Positions 1-11,549 of a stretch of DNA of 64,000 bases are shown one piece after another. Within the stretch, counting starts at the first letter, position 1. Every line of letters begins with the position of its first letter. Below the pieces are notes generated by a model that was not told the DNA's origin, did no database searches, and saw nothing but the letters and a program-made list of their open reading frames with translations. Position numbers and translations under genes: made by a program. Source of the DNA: Lepus europaeus (Eukaryota > Chordata > Mammalia > Lagomorpha > Leporidae); NCBI RefSeq assembly GCF_033115175.1, contig NC_084843.1:52554474-52618473 (forward strand), written 5' to 3'.

Positions 1-144
1 TTGCCAAATTGCTCATTGACAAACTTCTTCACCACCATGGCTGCCTGCTATGTTTCGCCTTTGTCTAACTCAATCCACACCATCAAGGGAATCAACAATG
101 CATTAACTGAACTAGCAGCTGAGATGTGGCATTAGTAAGTCCTC
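1..144. other. Unassigned intergenic sequence
   Basis: Left edge of the window. I recognise no gene, exon or repeat here; there is no convincing long open frame with splice sites. Confidence 0.4.
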
Positions 145-295
145 AGACCCCTCTAGTTTTAGCCTTTTATAAATGAGGACACTGAAGCCCAGAGGTGTAG
201 ACCGGCTAGAACTGAAAGTCACGTGGTGGATTAAGGGTGAAATGGCAGGTGTGGGACCTTGGATTTGCACTTTTTTAGCCCAGGCATTGGGCTGA
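145..295 (-). repeat. MIR SINE, antisense
   Basis: The stretch ataaatgaggacactgaag, then cccagaggtg and a run resembling 'agtcacgtggtgg', follows the reverse complement of the MIR core (normally 'gatgaggaaactgaggcccagag ... gtcacacagct'). It is strongly diverged, as expected for an ancient mammalian SINE. Confidence 0.65.
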
Positions 296-589
296 AGATT
301 GCAAAGTGGAAAATTAGTACATCCTCTTCTTTGGTCCACATTCCACCAAGGGAAACAAGTAACATTGTTTTGCCTTGATGGAGGGAACAGGGAACCCACT
401 TCAAATTATCTATTTTTAGCCTCTATAGATAGCCTACTCCCTGCAGATTCACTCTGGCTAACAGACTGCTTTGCAGTTGTAATGCACACTCTATGGTGTT
501 GCTTGGTGGTTGCCATGTCAACGAAATTTAATGGAAATGGTTTTCTAGTAGATTATTGTGGTAGAGGCTTTAAATGAAATTACCATTCC

Positions 590-690
590 TACTCTGAGGC
601 TTAAATGAGGCAAATAATTTGTACTGGCACATAGTAGGCATCCCATAATACTTGTTGAGAAACAGAATGAATACATGTATGCAATTAGTT
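590..690 (+). repeat. L2 LINE 3' end
   Basis: The motif 'ctggcacatagtaggcatc' followed by 'cttgttgagaaacagaatga' matches the terminal part of L2 ('ggcacatagtaggcgctcaataaa...ttgaatgaatga'). Only the extreme 3' end is recognisable. Confidence 0.7.
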
Positions 691-1002
691 GCATCCAGGG
701 CTGGAAGACAGAAGCAGAGAACTGATTGGCTACTTAAGATCAATGTGGAACAAGTTAACTCACATCCGCCTTGGGAAGTGGTACAATTTTGGATTTCTGT
801 GCTGACAGTCTGTATAAAATGATCCATCTCATTGTGAATGACTGTTTCTGATATTTGGCCACTTACTGCTCCTGCAGCCCAGGGCATTCCTCCTGCATGC
901 AGATGTTTGCTGTAGACATGGAAAGAGTATGAGGAATTTGACTCCAGGTTCCCCCTTGTGGTGCGTTTATCTGGGGGTTCTCCTTCACTTCTTTTGTTGT
1001 TG

Positions 1003-1350
1003 TTGTTATTAATTAATTTATTTTTAAGCAATAAAAATTTCATAAATACAACTTTAGGAATACAGTTATTCTGCCCACCATACCCGCCCTCCCACCCACA
1101 CTCCCACCCTTCCTCCTCCTCCCTGTCCCTTTCCCAATCTCTTTCTCCGTTAAGATTTATTTTCAATTAACTTTGTACACAGAAGACCAACTCTATACTA
1201 AGTAAATATTTCAACAATTTGCACACACACACACACAAACTGTTTGAGAACTAGTTTTACAGTTAACTCTTGTAATACAACTCATTGTGGACAGAGGTCC
1301 TATATGGGAAGTTAATCCACACAGTGACTCCTGTTGTTAATTTAACAATT
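1003..1350 (-). mobile_element. L1 3'-end fragment, antisense
   Basis: This is the reverse complement of a rabbit-type L1 3' UTR: T-rich start, 'ataaatacaactttaggaa', a pyrimidine-rich 'cccaccc...' block, 'ttcaattaactttgtacac', and 'gtgactcctgttgttaat'. It stops where a second, larger antisense L1 begins at about 1356. The same landmarks recur at 18.55, 23.5 and 38.9 kb, so it can be cross-checked inside the window. Confidence 0.8.
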
Positions 1351-1355
1351 AACCC

Positions 1356-4300
1356 TCTTTTTTTTCTTTTTAACTTTTATTTAGTAAATATAAATTTCCA
1401 AAGTACAGTTTATGGATTACAATGGCTTTATCCCCACATAACTTCCCTCCCACCCACAACCCTCGCATCTCCCACTCCCTCTCCCATTCCATTCACATCA
1501 AGATTCATTTTCAATTATCTTTATATACAGAAGATCAATTTAGCATATATTAAGTAAAGATTTCAACAGTTTGCACCCACACAGGCACACAAAGTGTAAA
1601 ATACTGTTTGAGTGCTAGTTATAGCATTAATTCACATTGAATAACACATTAAGGACAGAGATCCTACATGAGGAGTAAGTGCACAGTGACTCCTGTTGTT
1701 GACTTAACAAATTGACACTCCTGTTTATGGCGTCAGTAATCTCCCTAGGCTCTTGTCATGAGTTGCCAAGGCTATGGAAGCCTTTTGAGTTTGCCAACTC
1801 CAATCTTATTTAGACAAGGTCATAGTCAAAGTGGAGGTTCACTCCTCCCTTCAGAGAAAGGTATACCTCCTTCTTTGATGGCCTGTTCTTTCCACAGGGA
1901 TCTCACTTGCTGAGATCTTTCATTTAGGTCCTCTTTTTTTTTCCCCCAGAGTGTCTTGGCTTTCCATGCCTAAAATACTCTCATGGACTCTTCAGCCAGA
2001 TCCGAATGCCTTAAGGGATGATTCTGAGGCCAGAGTGCTGTTTAGGACATCTGCCATTCTATGAGTCTGCTGTGTATCCCGCTTCCCATGTTGGATCGTT
2101 CTCTCCCTTTTTGATTCTATCAGTTAGTATTAGCAGACACTAGTCTTGTTTGTGTGATCCCTTTGACTCTTAGACCTATCAGTATGATCAATTGTGAACT
2201 GAAATTGATCACTTTGACTAGTGAGAAGGTATTGGTATATGCAACCTTAATAGGATTGCGTTAGAATCCCCTGGCACATTTCTAACTCTACCATTTGGGG
2301 CAAGTCAGCTTGAGCATGTCCCAAATTGTACATCTCCTCCCTCTCTTATTCCCACTCTTATATTTAACAGAGATCACTTTTCAGTTAAATTTAAACACCT
2401 AAGAATAGTTGTGTGTTAATTACAGAGTTCAAACAATAGTATTAAGTAGAACAAAAAAAAATACTAAAAGGGATAAAGTATTAAGTTGTACATCAACAGT
2501 CAGGACAAGGGCCGATCAAGTCACTCTTTCTCATAGTGACTATTTCATTTCAACAGGTTTCCTTTTTGGTGCTCGGTTAGTTGTCACCCATCAGGGAGAA
2601 CATACGATATTTGTCCCTCTGGGACTGGCTTATTTCACTCATCATGATGTGCTCCAGATTCCTCCATTTTGTTGCGAATGATCGGATTTCAATGTTTTTT
2701 ACTGTTGTATAGTATTCTATAGAGTACATGTCCCATAATTTCTTTATCTAGTCTTCTGTTGATGGGCATGTGGGTTGATTCCAGGTCTTAGCTATTGTGA
2801 ACTGAGCTGCAATAAACACTGAGGTGCAGATAGCTTTTTTGTTTGCCAATTTAATTTCCTTTGGGTAAATTCCAAGGAGTGGGATGGCTGGGTTGTATGG
2901 TAGGGTTATATTCAGGTTTCTGAGGAATCTCCTGACTGACTTCCACAGTGGCTTAACCAGTTTGCATTCCCACCAACAGTGGGTTAGTGTCCCTTTTTCC
3001 CCACATCCTCACCAGCATCTGTTGTTGGGAGATTTCTGTATGTGAGCCATTCTGACAGGGTGAGGTGAAACTTCATTGTGGTTTTGATTTTCGTTTCCCT
3101 GATGACTAGTGATCCTGAACATTTTTTTCATGTGTCTGTTGGCCATTTGGATTTCCTCTTTGGAAAGATGTCTATTGAGGTCCTTGGCCCATCTCTTGAG
3201 TGGGTTGTTTGATTTGTTGTTGTGGAGTTTCTTGATTTCTTTGTAGATTCTGGTTATTAACCCTTTATCTGTTGCATATTTGCAAATATTTTTTCCCAGT
3301 CTGTCAGTTGCCTCTTCACTTTCCTGTTTCCTTTGCAGTACAGAAACTTCTCAATTTGATGCGATCCCAAATGTTAATTTTGGCTTTGACTGCCTGTGCT
3401 TCTGGGGTTTTTTCCAAGAAGCCTTTGCCGGTACCTGTATCTTGCAGGGTTTCTTCAATGCTCAATTTAGGTCTTTAATCCATGTTGAGTGGATTTTTGT
3501 GTAAGGTGAAAGGTAGGGGTCTTGATTCATGCTTCTGCATGTGTAAATCCAGTTTTCCCAGCACCATTTATTGAATAGACTGTCCTTACTCCAGGGATTT
3601 GTTTTGGATCCTTGATCAAATATAAGATGGCTGTAGATATTTGTATTGATTTCTGGTGTTTCTATTCTGTTCCATTGTTCTATCCATCTGTTTCTGTACC
3701 AGTACCATGCTGTTTTGATTACAGCTGCCCTGTAGTATGTCCTGAAATCTGGTATTGTGATGCCTCTGGCTTTGTTTCTGTTGTACAAGATTGCTTTAGC
3801 TATTTGAGGTCTCCTGTGTTTCCATTTGAAATTCAGCATCATTTTTTCTAGGTCTGCGAAGAATTTCTTTGGTGTTTTGATTGAATCTGTTAATTGCTTT
3901 TGGAAGAATGTAAAGTTTGATGATATTGATTCTTCCAATCCATGAAACATGGAGGATTTTTCCTTTTTTTTTTTTTTTTTTTTTTTTTTTGGTATCTTCT
4001 TCTATTTCTTTCTTTAGTGTTTTCTAGTTCTCATTGTAGAGATCTTTGACATCCTTGGTTAAATTTATTCCAAGGTATTTGATTTTTTTGTATTTTCTGT
4101 GAATGGGATTGATCTTAGAAACTCAGCTTTGGCATTGTTTGTGTATACAAAGGCTGTTGATTTTTGTGTATTGATTTTATATCCTGCTACTTTACCAAGA
4201 TCATCTCTGAGTTCCAATATGCTCTTGATGAAGTCTTTTCGATCCCCTATATATAGAATCATGTCATCTGCAAATAAGGATAGTTTCACTTCCTCCTTCC

Positions 4301-5965
4301 CAATTTGTATCCCTTTGATTTCTTTTTCTTGCCTAATGGCTCTGGCTAAAACTTCCAGGACTATATTGAATAACAATGGTGAGAGTGGGCATCCTTGTCT
4401 GATGTCAGATCTCAGGGGGAATGCTTCCAACTTTTCCCCATTCAATAGGATGCTACCCATTTGTTTGATTGTGTAGAGGAATGTTCCTTCTATACCCAAT
4501 ATGCTTAGAGTTTTCATCATGAAAGAGTGTTGTATTTTATTAAATGCTTTCTCTGCATCTATTGTGATAATCATATGGTTTTGATTCTGCAGTTTGTTTA
4601 TGTGATGTATCACATTGATTGATTTGTGAATATTGAACCATCCCTGCATACCAGGGATAAATCCCACTTGGTCTGGGTGGATGATCTTTCTGATGCATTG
4701 TTGGATTTGATTGGCTAGAATTTTGTTGAGGATTTTTGTGTCTATGTTCATCAGGGAAATTGGTCTGTACTTCTTTTGTCTGTTCCATCTTTTTCAGGTT
4801 TAGAAATTAAGGGGATGCTGGCTTCATAGAAAGAATTTGCTAGGATTCCCTACCTTTCAATTGTTTTGAATAACTTGAGAAGAATTGGAGTTAGTTCTTC
4901 TTTAAATGTTTGGTAGAATTCAGCAATGAAACCATCCGGTCCTGGGCTTTTCTTTTTTGGAAAGTCTTTTTTACTGACTCAATTTCCATCTTGGTTATTG
5001 GTCTGGTTTTTTTTTCTATGTCTTTATGGCTCTATTTAGGTAGATTGTATGTGCCCAGGAATCTATTCATTTTTGCTAGGTTTCCCAGTTTGTTGGCATA
5101 CTGCTCTTTGTAGTAATTTCTGATGATTCTTTTTATTTCTGTGGTGTCTGTTGTTACATTTCCTTTTTCATCTCTATTTTTATTGATTTGGGTCCTCTCC
5201 TTTTTTTGGTTAGTTGGGCCAATGCTTTGTCAATTTTATTTTTTCAAAAAATCAGCTCTTCATTCTGCTTATTTTTGTATTTTTTTGTTTCAATTTTGTT
5301 GATTTCTACTCTAATTTTAATTATTTTCTCCTACTAGTTTTGGGTTTGGTTTGCTGTTTGCTGTTATTTTTCTAGATCCTTGAGATGCAGTGATACTTCA
5401 TTTATTTGGTAGCTTTCCAATTTTTGATGTAGGCACCAATTGGTATAAACTTTCCTCAACACTGCTTTTGCTGTATCCCATAAATTTTGGCATGTTGTAT
5501 TATCACTTTCATTTGTTTCCAGAAATTTTTTGATTTCACTTTGGATTTCACCAGTGACTTGTGGTTCATTCAGGAGTATGTTGTTCAGTCTCCATGTGTT
5601 TGCATATGTTCTGGATATTCCTGAGATGCTGATTTCCAGCTTCACTCAAGTGTGGTCAGAGAAGATGCATGGTATGATTTCGATTTTTTAAAATTTGCTG
5701 AGACTTGCTTTATGGCCTAGCATGTTGTCAATCCTAGAAAAGATTCTATGTACTGGTGGGAAGAATGTGTATTTTGCAGCAGTGGGATGAAAAGTTCTGT
5801 AGATATCTGTTAGGTCCATTTAGTGTATAGTGTTGAGTAACTTTGCTGTTTTCTTGCTGATTTTCCATTTAGTTGATCTTTCTATTGCTGAAAGTGGAGT
5901 ATTGAAGTCCCCCATTACTATTGTTTTGGAGTCTATGTCTCCCTTTAAATCCCTTAATATTTAAT
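1356..5965 (-). mobile_element. L1 LINE, 5'-truncated, ORF2 decayed, antisense
   Basis: A single 4.6 kb antisense L1. Positions 1356-2576 are the long 3' UTR. The ORF2 stop (TAA, read on the - strand) is at 2577-2579, and ORF2 sequence extends right to about 5965, where the element is truncated inside the endonuclease domain. The - strand frame at 4065-4751 encodes reverse transcriptase with the catalytic FADD box and [12 protein letters not shown]. The frame at 3462-3950 holds the distal ORF2 region ([22 protein letters not shown]). The piece at 5364-5645 resembles the end of the endonuclease and the linker. Frames are broken several times, including by a 27-T tract at 3964-3990, so the copy is dead. 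Seen: order and motifs. Known: L1 copies are usually 5' truncated. Confidence 0.93.
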
Positions 5966-5989
5966 TTTTTTCCAAGAGAGTTAATGTCT

Positions 5990-6297
5990 TTTTTTAAAAA
6001 GATTTATTTATTTGAAAGTCAGAGTTACACAGAGAGAGAAGTAGAGACAGAGAGAGAGGTCTTCCATCTGCTGGTACACAGCTCAGTTGGCAGCAATGGC
6101 TGGAGCTGGGCCGATCCAAAGCCAGGATCTGGGACCTTCCTCCAGGTCCCCCAAATGGATACATGGGCCCAAGGATGTGGACCCTCCTCTACTGTTTTCC
6201 CAAGCCACAGCAGAGAGCTGGATCAGAAGTGGAGCAGCCGGGACTCGAACCAGCGCCCATATGGGATGCTGGCACTGCAAGCTGTGGCTTTGCCTGT
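5990..6297 (-). mobile_element. CSINE, antisense, lacking its 5' head
   Basis: It begins with 'aaaaagatttatttatttg' and 'aaagtcagagttacacaga', runs through the 'cttccatctgctggt' and 'gggactcgaaccagcgccc' blocks, and stops after 'gctgtggctttgc'. The terminal 'cactacgccacagcaccagcccc' that should mark its 5' end is missing. Instead it joins a + strand CSINE tail at about 6298. Confidence 0.9.
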
Positions 6298-6348
6298 CTG
6301 TAACTCTCTGTCTCTCTCTCTAACTCTGCCTGTCAAAAAAAAAAAATT
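6298..6348 (+). mobile_element. CSINE 3' tail, sense, fused to an antisense CSINE
   Basis: 'ctctgtctctctctctaact' followed by 'ctgcctgtcaaaaaaaa' is the standard + strand CSINE 3' end and poly(A). It directly abuts the antisense copy on its left, so the two halves form a head-to-head inverted pair with both heads deleted. Confidence 0.85.
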
Positions 6349-6554
6349 AAAAAAACGAACAATGGATATGTGCAAATGTGTATGTGCAAATACGAGTAGA
6401 GTCAGACACATTGTATGTACTCTGAAGGTGGGAACCATGATTATTAATTACTCTACAAATATTTATTGAACATCTCCTGTGTACCAGGCAAGATACCAGA
6501 CTCTGCAGATACCTAACCGCTTAATTTCTGTTTTGTATCTTAAAATTGTCTTTC

Positions 6555-6870
6555 TGAGAAAGATGATTTTTCCAAAATGTATTAATTTTGGGTGGGGGGT
6601 AGGGGAGAGAGCACGAGAGAGCATTCTCATCCCTTGGCTCATTCCACAAATGTCCACAAAGGCTGGCTGGCTGGGCTGGGTCAAAGCAAGGACCTAAAAA
6701 CTCAATCCTAGTCTTCCACATGTGTGGCAAGGACCAGTGCCTCCAAGGATGCACGTGAGCAGGAAGCTGAAGACAGGAGCTCGAGCCAGGTAACTAACCC
6801 AGACACTCCAGTGTGAGGTGCTGGCATCTTAACAGGTGTCTTAATTGCCAAGCTAAATACCTGCCCCTGA
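6555..6870 (-). mobile_element. Old C-type SINE, antisense
   Basis: Diverged SINE with the landmarks 'cttggctcattccacaaatg', 'ctgggctgggtcaaagcaag', 'gagctcgagcc' and 'ttgccaagctaaatacctgcccc'. It has the same overall design as the elements at 19.4 kb and 50.7 kb, and represents an older lagomorph C-repeat subfamily than the ggggctggcgc copies. Confidence 0.75.
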
Positions 6871-6999
6871 TTTTCTTTTACTGTGTATCTAAGTTATCCT
6901 GTATATATGCCTTGTTCTGATACTCCTAGTAAGATCCTGGAAGGCAGGATAAAACAGCATAATGTGGCATAGAAGAATATAAATTTTTAAAATACTTAT

Positions 7000-7530
7000 T
7001 CCAATCCTGATTCTGTTATTTATTAGCTACACAACTTTAGGCAAGTCTCTTTCATTTTTTTTTAATGTATTTATGTATTTGAAAGGCAGAGTTGCAGAGA
7101 CAGATTTTCCATCCTCTGGTTTACTCCCCAAAAGGCTGCAACAGCCAAGACTGGGCCAGGCCAAAATCAGGCGCTTCATCTGGGTCTCCCAAGTGGTTAC
7201 AAGGGCCCAAGTACTTGGACCATCTTCTACTGCTTTTCCGGAAGCATTAGCAGGGAACTCGATTGGAAGTGAAGCAGCCGGATTTGAACTGTTGTTCCTA
7301 TGGAAAGCAGGTGTCCCAGGGGGCAGCTTAACCTGCCATGCCATAATGCTGGCCCCGGCAAGTCACTCTCACAACCTTATTTTCCTCATCAGAAACAGGA
7401 GTGCTACTTAGTAGTTAAAAACCTGTAGTTTGGGTTTAATACATCTAGGTAGGCATGTGACCTCAGAAAAATCACTTAATTTATTTGAGCCTCAGTTTCC
7501 TCCTGTGAAGAAAGGAGATTTCATTTTTCA
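7000..7530 (+). repeat. MIR SINE split by a CSINE insertion
   Basis: The left part (about 7000-7053) reads 'ttattagctacacaacttta' then 'ggcaagtctctttc', and the right part resumes at 7357 with 'ggcaagtcactctc' and 'ccttattttcctcatcagaa'. A second MIR-like piece at 7440-7530 ends 'gagcctcagtttcctcctg'. The MIR core 'ggcaagtcacttaacctct...cctcagtttcctcatc' is recognisable. The duplicated ggcaagtc... is the target site of the CSINE between the halves. Confidence 0.8.
7054..7356 (-). mobile_element. CSINE, antisense, inserted in MIR
   Basis: Complete antisense CSINE from the T-rich end to 'ccataatgctggcccc'. It is flanked by an imperfect 14-bp target-site duplication (ggcaagtctctttc at 7040-7053, ggcaagtcactctc at 7357-7370), which shows L1-type retrotransposition into a pre-existing MIR. 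Confidence 0.92.
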
Positions 7531-7544
7531 ACTTTCACTTCTGC

Positions 7545-7850
7545 AGCAAATATTGGGCAGTGTCTATGTGATGTGCACTGTATCAGGTACTAAGAATACA
7601 TTAGGGTAAGACAGACAGGGTCCCCAATTCATGTAGATTACAATTTAATAGTGGATACAAATATTAAACGGTCACTCTGCAAATCACCCAGTGTGTTGTG
7701 ATCAGTTTTACTAGTGGGAGCTAAGCCAGTCTGGGAGTGTCAGGGATGTCTTCCAGGGAGAGGGGAAACTACAGCTGATCCCTGAAGGATGCCTAGACAA
7801 GTGCCTTGTAGAGAAGCTCCAATGATGGGAGAAGCCATTGTGGCTGAAGC
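7545..7850 (-). repeat. L2 LINE, antisense
   Basis: 'gcactgtatcaggtactaag', 'agacagacagggtccccaa' and later 'tccagggagaggggaaac' / 'gatccctgaaggatg' follow the reverse complement of the L2 3' region. Divergence is high. Confidence 0.7.
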
Positions 7851-7989
7851 CAAGGGAGTGCCCTCTCTTGAAGTGGTTAAAAGATTAAATGTGATTATAA
7901 AGTGCTCAGCACTAAGAAACACAGTGACCATGGAGAGAACACATTTCACTGGTTGTCTGTGAGATAATCTGTTAACTACTGTGTAAACC

Positions 7990-8190
7990 AGAAGTTCTCA
8001 AACTTGAGCATCCATCACAATCATCATGGAGGGCTTATGAAAGCACGGATTGCAGAAGTTAGGGCACCAGAGGTTCTGATTCAGTCTGTCTGATGCAAAA
8101 CGCTGTGCGTTTCTAACAAGTTGCCAGAGTGATATGCATGCTGCTGGCGGTGCACAGGTGGCACTGGGAGACCCAGTGGTCCTAAGGTCC
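7990..8190. mobile_element. MER5-type hAT non-autonomous DNA transposon
   Basis: Landmarks are 'gaagttctcaaacttgagca', 'ggagggcttatgaaagcac', 'gaggttctgattcagtctg' and 'tttctaacaagttgccagag'. These match the MER5-like Charlie-derived elements common to placental mammals. No transposase is present. Confidence 0.75.
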
Positions 8191-8750
8191 CAAATGCTGG
8201 TCAGAGTTGAATTTCCCACTATGCTCAGTTCAACCCTGGACACAACAATCTACCCAGAATCACTTGATCATATTTATGGCCTTTTCAGGGTGAGAAAAGG
8301 CCCTTGGAAGTCTCCATCTTTTCATGTAATGGGAAAGGATCTGGACTGCTCAAAAAACAAGCAGCTGCCTCAGAAATGGGAGGAGCCTGAACCCAGGAGG
8401 GTTTCCTCTGTAGAACACCCAAGGGTTGCTGTGGACACCTACTCTGTGTTCTCCCCAGAGCATGGCCAAGATGACCTGGCTCTTCATTATGTGTCCCTTT
8501 CAGATTTTAAAGATTTTTACTAAATGAACTGATGGCTGGGCTAAATGTGTTTTTGAGAGCAAGTCAAAGGTACCTTCAATAAAATCATTATTTTAAAAGA
8601 GGGCCCAGCTCAGCACCACTGCCCATCTTGATTTATGTGAGGGGAATACCCTTTTCTGTTTTTCACAGGCAGGGAGGCCCCTCTCTTACCGAAGGAATAA
8701 TGATAATAAATGAAACACAGCCTTACTGGCTGGTGTGATCAGGATGCACT
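8190..8750. other. Unassigned intergenic sequence
   Basis: An open frame of about 129 codons crosses this stretch (8134-8523), but it starts inside the MER5 element and has no recognisable domain. An AATAAA lies at 8578-8583. I do not support a gene here. Confidence 0.4.
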
Positions 8751-8764
8751 TCACCCTCACCTCA

Positions 8765-8890
8765 TGCCATCCCCACCATCATCCCAACTACCTCCATTTT
8801 GTAGATGAGGCATCCTAGGTGCCGAAAAGTGCATTTGCTTGACCCAAGGTTTAAATCAAGTCTGATTCCAGTGCTTGGGCTTTTCAATAC
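8765..8890 (-). repeat. MIR SINE, antisense
   Basis: 'ccattttgtagatgaggcat', then 'gacccaaggtttaaatcaag' and 'ctgattccagtgcttg', follow the antisense MIR core. Confidence 0.65.
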
Positions 8891-9439
8891 ACTGATGTGA
8901 AAAATTCATTTGTCCAAAAAATTAAAATCCCAAGCAAGATAATTACTGGGCTATTTAACGTTATTAAAAAAAGAAAACGGTATGCAAGCAGATGACAAGA
9001 AAACCCAACAGTAACTTTTAACCCTGGTCTCCTGTCTCAGGAGGTAGACTAGGGGTATCACAAAGTAAATTAAAACATACAAACAAAAATCCGACTCGCT
9101 GAGGCATCAGGGTCATTCCGAAGTGAATCTCTTCTTCAGGGTGACAAACCTGCGCTTCTCTGATGAAAGGGAGAGCCCCCCCCAGAAGTGGGGGTGCAGG
9201 CGGGGTTCTTGTTTTAACGGTTAACATTAACAGCCTCCTTCCTTTACTAGACTTGGTCCTGCCTGCTAACTTAGCTGCAGGACAGTGGGCTCCCACGCCT
9301 GGAGCAGCCTCCCCAGGTTAGTTATTTGGGACAATTCTCGCCCCCTTGCCTGGGAAGAGGAAGTCGTGCCATAAGTGCCTGGACCTTCCAGCCGTGCTCC
9401 ATCCTAATGTACCTCCTCTCTCGAACCCCAATAACTGGG

Positions 9440-10110
9440 TGCAAAACAAGCTTTGCCAGAGCTTGCGGAGAACGCAGCGCCTGCGAGGCTGGCACGAGTC
9501 TCCCCAGCTCTCCCTCGGGAGTGGCCCCAGCGTCTTCCCCGGTGATGTCAGCGGAATCCTGAGCAGGATCCCGCTCCCCGGCCGCGGGGTCGAATGGGGC
9601 TGTCGCCCGCCCGGGTGTCGCCGCGGCGCCGCAGCAGCGCCAGAGCCCAGACGCGCGGTGCCCGGAGCGGCCTCGAGCGCCGCCTCCGCCGGCTGCCCAC
9701 GCCGCGCTCCGCCCTGGACGCTGCCGGTCCCGGCGCGGGGGTGCGGCAGGGGGTGGGAGCGGGCCGCGCTCAGCCTGATTTACGGCTCTGCTGAAAACCG
9801 CTTCGCTCCCGCAGCATCAGCACCGGCGGCGGCTATAGCAACAAGTCGGGTAAGCGGTGGACGCCGGGCGTCTTCGCCCACGGCCGGGCCCCCGCGGGCG
9901 CCGCGCTCAGGGCGGCCGGGCTAGGGAGGGTTCCCGTTTCCGCGGCCTGGAGAGGAGTTGGGAGAGCCGGCTTCTCGGCCCCACCTGCGGGAACCTGGGC
10001 TCGCTGCGGAGCGGAGGCGGAAGAGCGGAGACCCCCGGAGGCAGAGCGACCGCCAGCCGGCCCCGCTCTGTGGGAGTAAGTGAGGGCTTTTCCGATAACC
10101 CCAGGGACTG
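9440..10110 (+). promoter_or_regulatory. ZNF365: CpG island promoter of ZNF365
   Basis: This block is sharply richer in G+C and CpG than anything else in the window: CG dinucleotides are dense from about 9470 to 10080 and nearly absent on either side. It contains the putative first exon and its donor. No convincing TATA box is visible, so initiation is probably dispersed as at typical CpG-island promoters. Edges were judged by eye. A CRE-like half site (tgatgtca) lies at 9543-9550. Confidence 0.85.
9700..9849 (+). other. ZNF365: ZNF365 exon 1, 5' UTR (start uncertain)
   Basis: A strong splice donor (gtcgg|gtaagcgg, GT at 9850-9851) lies in the CpG island upstream of the coding exon, and the next good acceptor is at 11531-11536 (tcctag). 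The human gene also has a non-coding first exon in a CpG island. The 5' boundary cannot be read from sequence; 9700 is a placeholder and transcription may begin further upstream. Confidence 0.5.
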
Positions 10111-11536
10111 GGGTTTCCGCTGGGCCCATAAAAGCCTGCGTGCGCCGGAGTGAGTGAGGACTCATTCCGGCATCTAGAGAGAGCTCCCTTTCCCGCTAGC
10201 CCCTAGAATTCAGAATTCGCTTTCGACCACCTCTGACCAATGACTTGGGACCGGCTGTGGGCCAGAATTTGCCTCTCATGCCCAGAAAACCAACCCTTAA
10301 ACATCCCAGTGTAGCACAGGAAGAGGTTCCCGTCCCTAGGGTCCAGAGGCTTAACCTGGAAGCTATGCCCGCCTACCTGTCAGGGGATCGTGGGCGCCTC
10401 TGCTGTTGAAGAGGTTGGGAACCCAATAAGGACACTTTTCACCCTAAACCCCCAACTGGGCACCTTTGTGTTGGGTCCCAGTGCTTGTTAAATTTGTGCA
10501 GAAGCCATTCCTGAAGGGAATAAATGTGCAGTACTTGCAGAATTGGGTTGCTAGGGTGAAAATTTAAAAAAAAAAAAAAATCCTGCAAGAAACCAAGAAC
10601 TTCCTGTTATTGAGAGTTGCGCCGATACCTGCGTGGTTCAAACAGTGGCCTGCTCTAGAGCGTGTCATGTTAAAGCGGGATCAGAGATGACATCCATCGA
10701 TGCACAACATACTGGCATCATAACATCTTGGCCTGGGCCCTACTCATGCCAAATGGTAACTTGGCATCTTGAGTCCCCAAATTTCAATAAAGCTGAAGTA
10801 TAGGGGTTACCACTGTGATAAGACAGATTTATGTCGTCACAGCAGTCGTTAAAGGGGAAAAATTAAAAAGCAAAATCTCAGGTTGAAAATTTTTCAGCTG
10901 ATTGTGCGCTTACTGCTGTGCCTAGCTGGGGTAGTACTTTTCCTGTCCTTAAAGGAAAGATTGCTAAGCTTGCTCTCCTAGGACCTTTACTTTGACAATT
11001 TGTGTAAGTTTCCCTCGTTTTTTGAACTTTTGCTTAATCTGGATTGCATCAGTGAAGTAGGGCATGCTTTTTCATTTAGTGTACTAAATTCATGAGGGCT
11101 TGTAACTTGAATTCCACCTCTCCATCTGTCCCTCACCATTTGACCTTGGTTTTCATTACTTTACCTCTTTGCTCCAATTTTCTCACCTGCAAAGAGGAAC
11201 TGTTCCCCACCTGTTTTGATCCTAGGCATGGTGAGAAAACTTGTTCTGTAAAGGCCAACTAGTAGACATTTTCAGCTTTGTAACCTGTAGTTGTCTGTCT
11301 AATTGCTCCTCTCAGTTACTGTAGTGCAAAAGAAGCAGCGGATGGTTCAGAAATGAACGCATGGGCTGCATTTGGCCTGTGGGGTCTATAGTTTTCAACA
11401 TTAAAATCAACATGAACTATTGTAAGGCAAAGTCACTTGAAAGCCAAAAGCCTCTGTCCTCGTGGAGGTGAGCAGCAATCATCTCAGTAGCATTTTCCCC
11501 CAACAGACGTGTAAACTGCTTCTCCCCCTCTCCTAG
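9850..11536 (+). other. ZNF365: ZNF365 intron 1
   Basis: It runs from the donor gtaagc at 9850 to the acceptor ctccccctctcctag ending at 11536, which has a long pyrimidine tract. The first 250 bases are the CpG island flank. The rest is single-copy sequence apart from a probable sense MIR at about 11100-11215 and an A-tract near 10565-10580. Confidence 0.55.
11095..11215 (+). repeat. MIR SINE (diverged)
   Basis: 'gaattccacctctccatctg', 'tgaccttggttttcattact' and 'ccaattttctcacctgcaaa' follow the MIR core order (description of symptom region, 'gaccttgggcaagt', 'tttcctcatctgtaaa'). Confidence 0.55.
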
Positions 11537-11549
11537 GACTTTTAGAGTA

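Noticed and set aside
8134..8523. 129-codon open frame followed by AATAAA at 8578
   Set aside because: It starts within a MER5 transposon, has no recognisable domain, no upstream promoter or splice support and ordinary composition; likely chance.
9346..9924. 192-codon frame across the CpG island
   Set aside because: G+C-rich sequence rarely has stop codons in some frames; the frame crosses the exon 1 donor and its product is low-complexity Ala/Pro/Arg.
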